Position numbers and translations under genes: made by a program. A stretch of DNA of 64,000 nucleotides from an uncultured Bacteroidota bacterium. GTDB lineage: Bacteria; Bacteroidota; Bacteroidia; Flavobacteriales; Flavobacteriaceae. The notes below the pieces were generated by a model that saw nothing but the letters and a program-made list of their open reading frames with translations, was not told the origin of the DNA and made no database searches. Below, in pieces: positions 31,168 through 41,808 of this stretch. Each line of letters begins with the position of its first letter. Position 1 is the first letter of the stretch. The stretch is taken from contig CAJXVU010000006.1 in NCBI GenBank assembly GCA_913062555.1, positions 51,186 to 115,185 on the forward strand, written 5' to 3'.

Positions 31168-32409
31168 TTAATTCGAAAAGTCTGCGCTTTTTGGAAGCTC
31201 ATAGATTTTTAAATCGAAATAAGGAACTGCGGCAATAATATGATCGAAGATATCAGACATGATATATTCATAATTCTGCCAGCGTTTATCACTACTAAAG
31301 GCATAAATCTCTAAGGGAATCCCTTGTGTTGATGGTGCTAACTGTCTCGCCATAATCATCATGTCCTTATTCACTGCCGGATGTTGTTCCACATAAGTCT
31401 CAATATACTTTCTAAATACTCCTATATTGGTAAGATTTCTTCCGTTTAAAGGCAAGTCTTTATTAATATTTTTATCAGAATTATAAGTATTTATATCTTC
31501 TTCACGTGTTTCTAAATATGTGGTTATAATATTAATTTTCTTGAGCTCACCAATCTCATTTGCAGAGAGATACTTGATGCTATCTAAACTAATATTTAAA
31601 GATCTTTTTATACGTCTTCCTTCTGAATTTTCCATACCACGCCAGTTTTTAAACGAGTCTGAAATCAGCGCATAAGTAGGAATAGTGGTTATGGTTTTAT
31701 CGAAATTCTGAACCTTAACAGTTGATAAATTAATCTCGATCACATCACCATCTGCACCGTATTTTTCAATAGTAATCCAATCCCCAATATGAACCATATC
31801 ATTGATAGAAACCTGAATACTTGCTACAAAGCCCAAAATGGTGTCTTTAAACATTAAAATAATAATGGCTGAAGCCGCACCAACAGTTGTGATGAACTTT
31901 AAGAACGGCGTTCCAGTAATAATTGCAAAAGCAGATAGAATCCCCAATACCCAAGCAAAAATCATAAAGACTTGAATATAGCTATCAATTGGCTTGTCTT
32001 TAAGTCGTGGTAAGGTTTTAAAATAGTCTTTCAGCGAATTTAAAATACTTCTAACAATCCACAGGGTTAATATAATTCCAAAGACCTGAAGCCCAGTTTC
32101 TACAATATTTTCAAACGATTGAAAATCGATAAACACAGCAGGAACAAGCTCTAAAGCTACAATTAACGGGATGATATGTGCAATATTACGAGGCACTTTA
32201 TTCTTTACTAGAATATCATCAAAATTGGTTTTTGATTTCTCTGCAAACTTATTAAACAGGTTAAGCAGTATTTTTCTAATAATAAAATCGACTACAAATA
32301 CCAATAGCAATACTGCTAAGCCCAGGGCTAGCATGTTCAAGTAGCGTGCAGTGTTAATAGACTGTCCTACAGAAATTAAATAGTCGTATACAAAATGTTC
32401 TAATTTCAT
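31168..32409 (-). CDS. MscS-family mechanosensitive ion channel
   Basis: Multiple TM; FLKFITTVGAASAIIILMFKDTILGFVASIQVSINDMVHIGDWI. Confidence 0.92.
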   Translation of the reverse strand: MKLEHFVYDYLISVGQSINTARYLNMLALGLAVLLLVFVVDFIIRKILLNLFNKFAEKSKTNFDDILVKNKVPRNIAHIIPLIVALELVPAVFIDFQSFENIVETGLQVFGIILTLWIVRSILNSLKDYFKTLPRLKDKPIDSYIQVFMIFAWVLGILSAFAIITGTPFLKFITTVGAASAIIILMFKDTILGFVASIQVSINDMVHIGDWITIEKYGADGDVIEINLSTVKVQNFDKTITTIPTYALISDSFKNWRGMENSEGRRIKRSLNISLDSIKYLSANEIGELKKINIITTYLETREEDINTYNSDKNINKDLPLNGRNLTNIGVFRKYIETYVEQHPAVNKDMMIMARQLAPSTQGIPLEIYAFSSDKRWQNYEYIMSDIFDHIIAAVPYFDLKIYELPKSADFSN

Positions 32410-32412
32410 AAT

Positions 32413-32706
32413 TTATGCAGCTTTTAAATATTTTTTATCGATATAGAAGGTTCCAAACGGAAGAATAGAAGCCAATAATACAAAACCAAATTGTTGATTG
32501 TTCCATTTTAAGTCTTGCCTGAGCAATACGGCAAACGCAATATAAGCTACAAATAACAAGCCATGAGGCATTCCTAGAAGTTTTACATATTGCGGATCAT
32601 TTCCAAAATATTTGATTGGTGTTGCTATTCCTAATAATAAAATATATGAGACTCCTTCTAAGAAAGCAATTAATCTAAAAATATTCAGCATTGATAACAT
32701 AAGCAT
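32413..32706 (-). CDS. DUF3817-type small membrane protein
   Basis: FRLIAFLEGVSYILLLGIATPIKY...GMPHGLLFVAY. Confidence 0.8.
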   Translation of the reverse strand: MLMLSMLNIFRLIAFLEGVSYILLLGIATPIKYFGNDPQYVKLLGMPHGLLFVAYIAFAVLLRQDLKWNNQQFGFVLLASILPFGTFYIDKKYLKAA

Positions 32707-32973
32707 TTAAATTTTGTGCAAAAATAGCTAAGCTAGGCAACATTACTTAGTTTTTAACAACTTTTTTAATGTCTGAAATTGTGGATTATATGTGGTAAAA
32801 AATAGTCAGACACAATGTAGATCACAAAAGTTCAGGCATTTAAACTTTTATTTAGTTGAATTATGTCTTAAATTTAGAGGTGCTCTTCGTTTTTGAGTAC
32901 AACCTAACAAAAATCATATTTTAACTTATGGATAGTCCTTAGTTTTATTCTATAACATAAAATCTCGAAACTC

Positions 32974-35073
32974 ATGAAAGTATTTGATGATAAACACATT
33001 AAGAATGTCGTTTTAGTAGGCGCGCATCACAGTGGTAAAACAACATTTGCCGAAACCATGCTCTTTGAAGCAGGAATAATAAATAGGCGGGGAACTGTTG
33101 AGACAAAAAATACAGTTTCAGATTATCATGAGATAGAACATGAACGGGGGATTTCGGTATTTGCGACCCCGCTACATACCGAGTGGCGTAACTACAAGAT
33201 TAATATTATTGATACCCCAGGATTGGACGATTTTTTAGGAGAAATTATATCATCCATTCGAGTTTCAGATACTATCGTTACAGTGGTTGATGCCAAAAAT
33301 GGTGTTGAAGCTGGTACCGAAATCATATGGAATTATGTAGACCGATACCTCAAACCAACGATTTTTGTGGTGAACCAAATTGATCATCCCAATGCCGATT
33401 TTGAAGATTGTTTTAAAGGGATCAAAGCATTGGTTGGGAATAATGCTGTGAAAGTTCAGTATCCTCTATTTATTGATGGGTCACTCTGTATTATTGATGT
33501 ACTCAAGATGAAACTCTATAAATTTTCGGCACAAGGAGGGAAGCCCGAGAAATTAGAAATCCCTGAGGATCAAATAGAACGCGCCAATACATTACATAAC
33601 GAATTAGTAGAAAAAGCCGCTGAAAATGATGAGGGACTATTAGATTTATTTTTTGATACAGGCACATTAAATGAGGACCAAATGCGTCAGGGAATGAAAG
33701 AAGGCATGCTGAACCATGAGCTGTTTCCAGTATTCTGTATCTCTGCACTAAAAGATATGGGAACCGGCCGAGTAATGGGCTTTATTGATAATGTAGCACC
33801 TGCTGCTGCCGACTTAAAGCCTGAGCAAAGTGTTACGGGGGATGAGATTAAGCCTATAGCTGCAGCTCCAACTTCCTTGTTTATATTTAAAACCTTATAC
33901 CTGGCCAATCTTGGTCAGGTTACTTTTTTTAAGGTGAAATCGGGAGAAGTGAAACTCAATGATAAACTTAAAAATTCAAGGACTGGAGAAACCGAAGTAA
34001 TTAATCACCTGTTTATTATGGATGGGAAGAAACGTGAAACGGTTTATAAACTAAGTGTTGGTGATATCGGTGCCACATTGAAACTGAAACATACTGAAAC
34101 CAATGACAGTTTATACAGTGGTAATAAACCTATTGGTATTAAGCCAATTCAATATCCGGAACCTAGAATTACAAAAGCTGTTTATGTTGAAAATAAAAAT
34201 GACGATGAGAAACTTACTGACGCTCTTAAAAAGCTTCACAGCCAGGATCCAACGGTTGCTGTGAGCTATTCTACAGAGTCCAAACAACAATTAGTAGGTT
34301 GCCAAGGCGAATTGCACTTAGCGACCATCAAATGGACCTTGCAAAACGTGTATCAGGTAGATGCCATATTTAAAAAGCCAAAAATAAATTATAGAGAAAC
34401 CATACAGCGCTCGTTTGCAGCTAATTATCGTCATAAAAAACAATCTGGAGGTTCCGGGCAATTTGCGCAAGTACATTTGAAAATTGAACCTTGGACGGAA
34501 GGCATGCCAGAGCCTGAAGGGTACAATATTAGAGGCAAAGAAGATCTCGATTTACCATGGGGTGGAAAACTAATTTTCTACAACTGTATTGTTGGTGGCG
34601 TGATTGATTTGCGCTATTTACCATCCATCATGAAAGGCGTATTAGAAGTGATGGAATCTGGACCGTTAACGGGTTCATATATTAGAGACGTTCGTGTAAT
34701 GGTTTATGATGGCAAAATGCACTCTGTAGATTCTAACGATATTTCCTTTAAAATTGCAGGAGCTCATGCGTTTAAAGAAGCCTTTTTAAATGCGAACCCT
34801 AAATTATTAGAACCAACACGTAAATTAACAGTACGCGTACCTGAGGATATGGTGGGTAATGTGATGACCGACTTACAATCACGACGATCCATAATTCAAG
34901 GGATTGAGAGTATAAATCATTTTCAGGTTCTGAATTGTATTACACCTGAGTCTGAGTTATTTGGCTTCTCAACCGAATTGCGATCACTTACCAAAGGTAA
35001 GGCTACATTCAGTTCACAATTTACTGATTATAAACCGGTACCTGCGAATGTGCAAAAGGCTTTATTGAATTAG
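32974..35073 (+). CDS. elongation factor G paralogue
   Basis: GAHHSGKTTFAETMLFEAG, EHERGISV, DTPGLDDF; EF-G domains III-V. Confidence 0.88.
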   Translation: MKVFDDKHIKNVVLVGAHHSGKTTFAETMLFEAGIINRRGTVETKNTVSDYHEIEHERGISVFATPLHTEWRNYKINIIDTPGLDDFLGEIISSIRVSDTIVTVVDAKNGVEAGTEIIWNYVDRYLKPTIFVVNQIDHPNADFEDCFKGIKALVGNNAVKVQYPLFIDGSLCIIDVLKMKLYKFSAQGGKPEKLEIPEDQIERANTLHNELVEKAAENDEGLLDLFFDTGTLNEDQMRQGMKEGMLNHELFPVFCISALKDMGTGRVMGFIDNVAPAAADLKPEQSVTGDEIKPIAAAPTSLFIFKTLYLANLGQVTFFKVKSGEVKLNDKLKNSRTGETEVINHLFIMDGKKRETVYKLSVGDIGATLKLKHTETNDSLYSGNKPIGIKPIQYPEPRITKAVYVENKNDDEKLTDALKKLHSQDPTVAVSYSTESKQQLVGCQGELHLATIKWTLQNVYQVDAIFKKPKINYRETIQRSFAANYRHKKQSGGSGQFAQVHLKIEPWTEGMPEPEGYNIRGKEDLDLPWGGKLIFYNCIVGGVIDLRYLPSIMKGVLEVMESGPLTGSYIRDVRVMVYDGKMHSVDSNDISFKIAGAHAFKEAFLNANPKLLEPTRKLTVRVPEDMVGNVMTDLQSRRSIIQGIESINHFQVLNCITPESELFGFSTELRSLTKGKATFSSQFTDYKPVPANVQKALLN

Positions 35074-35169
35074 TTTGAGTTAAGGTTAAAAGGCAAGTTT
35101 ACATCATGGAAAAGCTTTTGTTCATGTAACAAATAATTTAGGCTATCGTCTTATTATAAAAAATAACCG

Positions 35170-36240
35170 TTGAATTTAGACTTGCTAAAAGATATCTCTA
35201 TACTTGTTAATGCCGTAGGTGCTGGCAATTGTTTTCTATTGTCTTATGTGAACCTTCGAAAAAAAGAGCACAGCGTTAAACAATTCAGTTATACGCTTTC
35301 ATTATTGTTCTTTATTCTTGGTACAATTGTACTTAATACCATTTTCAACTTTACCGGTTACAGCAAGTTATTGTATGGTTTTGAACCGCTGACTAATGCG
35401 CTTGCTTTTGCTATTGCTCCGCTTTTGTTCTTGTATTTAAAATCAAGTGATTCTATATCAAAGCACACCAGTATTTGGTCTAAGCACCTTCTCCTTTTTT
35501 ATAGCATATTGATACTCACAATCGTTGCTATTTGGATTCCCAAAAATCCCTTTGGAGCTCTAGTGAAAATACTCATAGAAAGTAAACTAACCCGTGTACT
35601 GTGGAATGTACACTTCTTTGGATATTTAATTATAATCATCCGAGAGTTTCGAAAAAAAAACATAAACCATTGGGGAACCAAGCGAATTCTTATATGGGGA
35701 ATAGCTTCGATATGGTTTTTTAATCTATTATTTTATTTGCATAATATTTGGATCAAACCCCTTCCCAATGTTATCTATTTAAATATCACCTTATTGTTTT
35801 CAGGGATAACTTTATGGCTCTTTTATCAAAAATTTGGAGTTGTAGAAACTGGTGTTAGAGGTAAAATAAAAAAATCTAAAAAAAGACTTTTTGAAAACCA
35901 AGAAAACGACCCCATGGTGGTTATTATCAAGGATAAAAAGTATTATAATGATCCAAATTTGGACATCAGAACTTTATCCGAAGAACTCCGTTTGCCTTAT
36001 CATGAACTCAGCGCTATAATTAATAAGGAGTACAACCAAAATTTTAATGAGTTCATCAATAGCTTCCGTATTCAAGAGGTGATCCATGCACTACAAACAC
36101 AGCAACACCAGTCTTATACCATTATGGGATTGGCAGAAAAGGCTGGCTTTAAATCTGCTTCGGCATTTTATGCTGCGTTTAAAAAGGAAAAAGGAACAAC
36201 CCCCACTCACTATATTAAGCATAGTGTCAAAGCTTTGTAG
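35170..36240 (+). CDS. AraC-family regulator with N-terminal transmembrane domain
   Basis: About 7 hydrophobic helices then AraC HTH (IMGLAEKAGFKSASAFYAAFKKEKGTTPTHYIK); TTG start. Confidence 0.88.
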   Translation: MNLDLLKDISILVNAVGAGNCFLLSYVNLRKKEHSVKQFSYTLSLLFFILGTIVLNTIFNFTGYSKLLYGFEPLTNALAFAIAPLLFLYLKSSDSISKHTSIWSKHLLLFYSILILTIVAIWIPKNPFGALVKILIESKLTRVLWNVHFFGYLIIIIREFRKKNINHWGTKRILIWGIASIWFFNLLFYLHNIWIKPLPNVIYLNITLLFSGITLWLFYQKFGVVETGVRGKIKKSKKRLFENQENDPMVVIIKDKKYYNDPNLDIRTLSEELRLPYHELSAIINKEYNQNFNEFINSFRIQEVIHALQTQQHQSYTIMGLAEKAGFKSASAFYAAFKKEKGTTPTHYIKHSVKAL

Positions 36241-36344
36241 CTGTTCTGATTTGTAAATACAAACAGAGGAAACCCCAAACCTTCTTGTAAATTTCATAGT
36301 ATTGTATTGAGTTAAATCACATTCATCAATTAAATCAAAATATT

Positions 36345-37865
36345 ATGAAAACATACGCACACCTAATGGCGCTAATTCTCCTGATCACTCCATTTAACAA
36401 TGCCAATGCCCATGCCGATTGTCATTATTCAGAATCCTTAATAGATAATAATATCGCTTACGTTGTAACCATTGATAAAAACAATCATAGACTTGCAACA
36501 GTAAGCATAACTTTTAAGCCTGAAACCAACCTTTTATATATGGCTCCAGGCGCCAATCAATTACCTGATAGATGGGCTACTTTTGTTCAAAATTTAAAGG
36601 CTACTGATACTAAAGGAAATACAATTCCAATAGAAGAATTGTCTGGCGCCAAGTGGAAGTTGCAGTCGTCTCTCAATGAAAAACTAACATTGAGCTATGA
36701 GGTAAAACTAGATCACGAAGATTATAAATGGAGTGGAGGAATCGATGGCGCCGCATATGCCACAGATTGGGGTGTTTTTTATACCGGAAGATCATTACTT
36801 ATTTTAAATGATAATGATTGGACTAATATTACAGTCGATTTTATAGTACCATCTGATTGGCATGTGACCACACCATGGGATTTGGTAAAAGATGGTGCAA
36901 ACAAATTCATGGTCATCAATCAAACAGCCTTAATGGAATCAATGTTTTTTGCAGGAACACATGAAGAATTATCACTTAAAAGAGATGATTTTGAATTGGT
37001 ATTCGCGCTCGGGGGTGATGAAATTATTGCACAGAAAGAAGAATTTAAAAACCTGGCCGAGGGAGTCTTGGACTATTATATTGAATTGATGGGTAGTGTT
37101 CCAAATCCATCACCGGACAATAAATTTAAAAAATCTATTGTTATCATCAACTCTTCAACACTTACAGATGGTGAACAAATTGGTAATAATATTAGTATGT
37201 TAATTGAAAAAAATGGAGGCCCAATGTCTAAGATGATTTCTAGATTTATGTTTGCTCACGAATTTTTTCACCTGTGGAATGGGAAATCATTTTGGCCTAC
37301 CAATAACGATACTGAATGGTTTAAAGAAGGATTTACAAATTACTATACCCTAAAATCATTGTATCATGTAGGTTTTTTGGATGATGCTTCTTATTTGGAT
37401 ATATTAAACAGTTTCTTTTTTCAGCGTTATAATGCAGATAATGGCATTGGCAAAATAGCAATGACCAATGGGGCCGAAAAACATAATCATTGGGGGTTAA
37501 TCTATAGCGGAGGTCTTTTTGTTGCCATTTCACAGGATATGATCATTCGTAAAGCTACCAATAATAATAAAAACGTGGACCATTTACTGAATGGACTGTT
37601 CCAAAAATATGGAGGGACAAATGATGGATACTCTTTAGATGAACTTCGTGAATCACTTTCAGAATTAAGCGGAAAGGATCAATCTGAATTTTTCAACAGC
37701 TATATTAATGGGACAAAGAGAATTCCCATAGACAGCTATTTATCAATGGCAGCGTTAGATGCGAAAATTGAGAACGGCGCACTGAAGATAGAGAGGAAGA
37801 AGTCGGCAAATCTGCTAGAAGAAAATATGACCAAGGGATTATTTGGAATAATTGATAATAACTAA
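36345..37865 (+). CDS. secreted M61-like (glycyl aminopeptidase-like) metalloprotease
   Basis: Signal peptide; HEFFHLWNGKSF (HExxH) and EWFKEGFTNYYT. Confidence 0.8.
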   Translation: MKTYAHLMALILLITPFNNANAHADCHYSESLIDNNIAYVVTIDKNNHRLATVSITFKPETNLLYMAPGANQLPDRWATFVQNLKATDTKGNTIPIEELSGAKWKLQSSLNEKLTLSYEVKLDHEDYKWSGGIDGAAYATDWGVFYTGRSLLILNDNDWTNITVDFIVPSDWHVTTPWDLVKDGANKFMVINQTALMESMFFAGTHEELSLKRDDFELVFALGGDEIIAQKEEFKNLAEGVLDYYIELMGSVPNPSPDNKFKKSIVIINSSTLTDGEQIGNNISMLIEKNGGPMSKMISRFMFAHEFFHLWNGKSFWPTNNDTEWFKEGFTNYYTLKSLYHVGFLDDASYLDILNSFFFQRYNADNGIGKIAMTNGAEKHNHWGLIYSGGLFVAISQDMIIRKATNNNKNVDHLLNGLFQKYGGTNDGYSLDELRESLSELSGKDQSEFFNSYINGTKRIPIDSYLSMAALDAKIENGALKIERKKSANLLEENMTKGLFGIIDNN

Positions 37866-38159
37866 AGTCTTTATAAGTCGCTACAATATTAGTAGAAGTC
37901 AATAACAAATTAAGTTCAACTATCTTTGATCAGTATGCGGTCGCAAATATTTGTTTTGGTTGGGACATTAACTCAATAGCAATTTTATAGAATAATAAAA
38001 AAACCAGATTCTCATATTCCGTATTCATAAAAACACTCATTAATTAGTCTTACTGCGTGCAATAAGACCTAAAATGGGCGTATATAAATTATAATTGATG
38101 TTAAAAATCTAATCTTTGTAAATCAAATATTTCATTAGCATCAATCAATTAATAAAATT

Positions 38160-39317
38160 ATGATAAAATCACAACTTTCAAATTCAAGCGCAATCTTATT
38201 AAGATTTAAACAATTCATAGCCACACTGATTCCTGTAATTATCTGTGCCGTCATGGTATCAACTACGGCTGAAGCCCAAAACAAGGAATCCATCCCTAGA
38301 TTTATTATCACCACGGTAGCTGGGATTGGTGAAAGCGGACCTTTTGGCGATGGTGGACCGGCGTTAAAAGCGTTTATTCAGCGTCCTACAGCGGTGGCAA
38401 TCAGCAACCACGGCTATCTCTATATAGCGAACGAAAAGGATCCTCGTGTTCGAATGGTGAATCCTAAAGGCATCATCTCGACCGTAATGGGAACTGTAAA
38501 TTCTGAAGTCCAGAATGAGGATCGCTTAGCTGTTGAAACCAATTTGATGAATGCCTATGGAGTGGCTACAGACAATGATGACAACTTTTATGTTCTGAGT
38601 CGTGGGCACAGCAAGATTTTCAAAGTGGGTGCCGACGGTATCGCTCAACGCATCGTGGGTTCAGGCCAAGAAGGCTTCGATGGTGATGGGGGCCTGGCAA
38701 TAAACGCCAAGATTAAATTTTCTAACCACCTCGTGGTAGATTCAAAAGGAAACATATTCATTGCAGATACTGGGAATAACCGCATCCGAAAGGTTTCTCC
38801 CGACGGAATTATTACCACTATTGCTGGGACTGGTGAGATGGGATTCAGCGGAGATGGTGGGCCTGCCGTAGAAGCCCGATTTGCTTATCCAGTAGCTATC
38901 GCCATTGACGATCAGGGAAATGTTTACGTTGCCGACTTCAACAATCATAGGATTAGAAAGATATCTACTGATGGTATCATTAGCACGATGGGTGGTACTG
39001 GTGAATCGACATACAATGGAGATGGCATACCAGCTCTCGAGAGTAACATTGGAGAGCCCTGTGGTGTAGTTGTGGATAGCAATGGGTATATTTATATTGG
39101 GGATCAATTAAATAACCGAGTTCGAGTTATCACCCCATTAGGGATGATGTACACAGTGGCCGGCACTGGTGTGCGTGGATATAGCGGTGATGGCGGAGCG
39201 GCGGAGAAGGCACAGACATCCAATCCTGATATCATAGCCATCGACAAGGAAGATAATATATACATCCCTGATCACAGTAACGGCGTGGTGCGAAAGCTCA
39301 CTCGGATTACAGATTAA
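38160..39317 (+). CDS. secreted NHL-repeat beta-propeller protein
   Basis: Signal peptide; repeats GTGExGFSGDGGPAxxA...NNRIRKVSPDGIITTIAG. Confidence 0.88.
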   Translation: MIKSQLSNSSAILLRFKQFIATLIPVIICAVMVSTTAEAQNKESIPRFIITTVAGIGESGPFGDGGPALKAFIQRPTAVAISNHGYLYIANEKDPRVRMVNPKGIISTVMGTVNSEVQNEDRLAVETNLMNAYGVATDNDDNFYVLSRGHSKIFKVGADGIAQRIVGSGQEGFDGDGGLAINAKIKFSNHLVVDSKGNIFIADTGNNRIRKVSPDGIITTIAGTGEMGFSGDGGPAVEARFAYPVAIAIDDQGNVYVADFNNHRIRKISTDGIISTMGGTGESTYNGDGIPALESNIGEPCGVVVDSNGYIYIGDQLNNRVRVITPLGMMYTVAGTGVRGYSGDGGAAEKAQTSNPDIIAIDKEDNIYIPDHSNGVVRKLTRITD

Positions 39318-39376
39318 CCTGAGTTTTTTAGTTTTTTCTTAAAATTTATGCTCATCTATTTATTAAAATAGCGTGT

Positions 39377-39411
39377 GCGAGTAAACACTTTTTGCGCGAC
39401 ACCATAGGAGG
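39377..39411. repeat. dispersed intergenic repeat, copy 1
   Basis: gcgagtaaacactttttgcgcgac...taggagg; 20/24 identity to 58846-58869 plus shared taggagg. Confidence 0.6.
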
Positions 39412-39481
39412 TAAGCATAATGCATCTGGAATGCTTATAAATTATTTATAATGTTATATATTTATTTGAAAATAGAATTAA

Positions 39482-40345
39482 TTGAAAAAAATTCAAGAAT
39501 ATCATCTTCACAAAAATGATTACTCCAAAATTCACTTTGAAGTTAAAGAAGCTGGGCCATATTTTAAAAAAAACTTTAGCCATGCCATAAAAGCACATAG
39601 ACATAGTTTTTATCAAGTTTTATGGTTCAAAAGTGCTGGAAGACATTATGTAGATTACGAAATTGTGGAACATCCTGAAAACACTATTTTTTTTATAAAA
39701 AAAAAGCAAATACATTATTTCTGTCCAGATTCAAAAAACGAAGGCTACTTATTTCATTTTAATGATTCATTTATTAATAAGTATGACCGTGATTCTGAAA
39801 CCAAACTAAACTATTTACTTTTCACCGAAATTGGTAATGCATTTATAAATCCTTCCGAATCGCAATTAGTAAAGTTTGAGCAGCTAACCAGCCAAATATC
39901 AGAAGAGATTCAAAATAAGGACTATAATTATGTACAACAGTCTTATTATCTATTTCAATCTGTTTTAACGCTTATAGAACGTATTAAAAAGCAACAACAC
40001 GCATTAGACTATACAGTGGATGTTGATTATGAAATTGCCATACAGTTCAAACAGCTTATTGACAAACATATTAATGAATTTTTAAGTATAGATAATTTTA
40101 GTGATTTACTTGGAATTGGCTCAAAAAAATTGACTGGTATTACAAAAAAATATCTACATAACACGCCAGCGATTGTTATTCATAATAGAAAAATATTGGA
40201 AGCAAAACGGTTATTATCAAATCATAAATTATCAATAAAAGAAGTGGCATATGATTTGGGTTTTGATCAAGCCACTTATTTCACAAAGTACTTCAAAAAG
40301 CATACAGGACTAATTCCAAAAGAGTTTCAAGCGCAAATACCGTAG
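39482..40345 (+). CDS. AraC-family transcriptional regulator
   Basis: C-terminal LSIKEVAYDLGFDQATYFTKYFKKHTGLIPKEFQ; TTG start. Confidence 0.92.
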   Translation: MKKIQEYHLHKNDYSKIHFEVKEAGPYFKKNFSHAIKAHRHSFYQVLWFKSAGRHYVDYEIVEHPENTIFFIKKKQIHYFCPDSKNEGYLFHFNDSFINKYDRDSETKLNYLLFTEIGNAFINPSESQLVKFEQLTSQISEEIQNKDYNYVQQSYYLFQSVLTLIERIKKQQHALDYTVDVDYEIAIQFKQLIDKHINEFLSIDNFSDLLGIGSKKLTGITKKYLHNTPAIVIHNRKILEAKRLLSNHKLSIKEVAYDLGFDQATYFTKYFKKHTGLIPKEFQAQIP

Positions 40346-40430
40346 TTTACCATTCACTGTCTCTATTTTGCCATTTTAAATCTTTAATCTGCTACATCTT
40401 TGTAACAGAATTTTAAAACATAGATATAAA

Positions 40431-41186
40431 ATGAAAAAACAAGCACTAATTATTGGTGGAACTACTGGAATGGGAAGAGCTACCGCAGAGCGATTATTAA
40501 AAGAGGGTACAGAAGTAATAATTATTGGTAGAGCCAATAAGAATCTCGAAAAAACCGAAGCAGCACTAACTGCATTAGGCTCTGTAAAAACTGTAGCTTT
40601 GGATTTATCCAATTTAACCGAAGTTCAAGAATTTTCAAATGGCTTAAAAGAATTGTTTCCCAATTTGAAGTATTTAGTAAATGCAGCGGGTTATTTTAAT
40701 CCGATACCTTTTCTAGAACATACTGAAGCGGATTACGATATATATCATAATTTCAATAAGGCCTTCTTTTTTATTACCCAGGCTGTATCCAATATTATGA
40801 AAGAAAATGGTGGAGGATCTATTGTAAATATTGGTTCAATGTGGGCAAAACAATCTGTAAAAGCGACCCCATCTTCTGCATATTCAATGGCAAAAGCAGG
40901 AATTCATGCCTTTACACAACAACTAGCGATGGAATTGGCTGAATACAACATTAGAGTAAATGCGGTATCACCTGCAGTTGTTGTAACTCCAATTTATGGT
41001 GCCTTTATTGAAGAAGATAAAATTGAAGAAACCTTACAAGGGTTCAATGAATTTCATCCCATTGGACGTGTAGGGAGACCTGATGATATTGCAAAAACCA
41101 TTACTTTTTTGTTATCAGACGAAAGCTCATGGGTAACAGGTGCAATTTGGGATATTGATGGTGGTGTTATGGCTGGTAGAAACTAA
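40431..41186 (+). CDS. SDR family oxidoreductase
   Basis: IIGGTTGMGRATAERL, YSMAKAG, DIDGGVMAG. Confidence 0.9.
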   Translation: MKKQALIIGGTTGMGRATAERLLKEGTEVIIIGRANKNLEKTEAALTALGSVKTVALDLSNLTEVQEFSNGLKELFPNLKYLVNAAGYFNPIPFLEHTEADYDIYHNFNKAFFFITQAVSNIMKENGGGSIVNIGSMWAKQSVKATPSSAYSMAKAGIHAFTQQLAMELAEYNIRVNAVSPAVVVTPIYGAFIEEDKIEETLQGFNEFHPIGRVGRPDDIAKTITFLLSDESSWVTGAIWDIDGGVMAGRN

Positions 41187-41198
41187 ACACAAAGCATA

Positions 41199-41732
41199 AT
41201 GTTAAACGGGATAAATTTAGATGGGCTTGAACAATATGTAGCGCTCATTACAGAAAAGCCTAAGGAAGCCATTTCAAGTTATGGCATAACAGCTAAATGG
41301 TTGGGAGGTGTGAATACTGAAATAACTACACATAACCAGATGGTAGGTTCAAAAGAGATTGAAAAACATTTTAAATTTACTATTGGTGAGCCAGAAGAGT
41401 TATTGGGAAATAATGGGTATCCAACACCTCAGGATTATCTTTTAGGAGGATTGGCAGGATGTATGATGGTAGGTTTTGTAGCTGAAGCCACTTCAAAACA
41501 AATTAAATTGGAAAGCGTAGAACTTATTATTACAGGTGATTTAAATTTAAGAGGCTTTTTAAAAGTTGATAAAGATGCTCCCATAGGATTTGATGAAATT
41601 CAATTTATTTACAATGTAAAAGGTGATGGAACACAGGAAGACTATGATGCTATTATAAAAAATGTACAGCAGTTTTCACCCAATTATAGAACCATTACAG
41701 ATCAGGTAAAACTATCGGTACTAAAAGTATAG
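41199..41732 (+). CDS. OsmC family protein
   Basis: PTPQDYLLGGLAGCMMVGFVAEATSKQI; SPNYRTITDQVKLSV. Confidence 0.85.
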   Translation: MLNGINLDGLEQYVALITEKPKEAISSYGITAKWLGGVNTEITTHNQMVGSKEIEKHFKFTIGEPEELLGNNGYPTPQDYLLGGLAGCMMVGFVAEATSKQIKLESVELIITGDLNLRGFLKVDKDAPIGFDEIQFIYNVKGDGTQEDYDAIIKNVQQFSPNYRTITDQVKLSVLKV

Positions 41733-41751
41733 AGTTACTTATTACTTTATC

Positions 41752-41796
41752 AAAAAGAGAAACGGAGATTAAATTAAAATCTCCGTTTCTCTTTTT
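41752..41796. terminator. Rho-independent terminator
   Basis: agagaaacggagatt aaattaa aatctccgtttctctttttt-type hairpin. Confidence 0.85.
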
Positions 41797-41808
41797 AAAT
41801 TATAAAAT

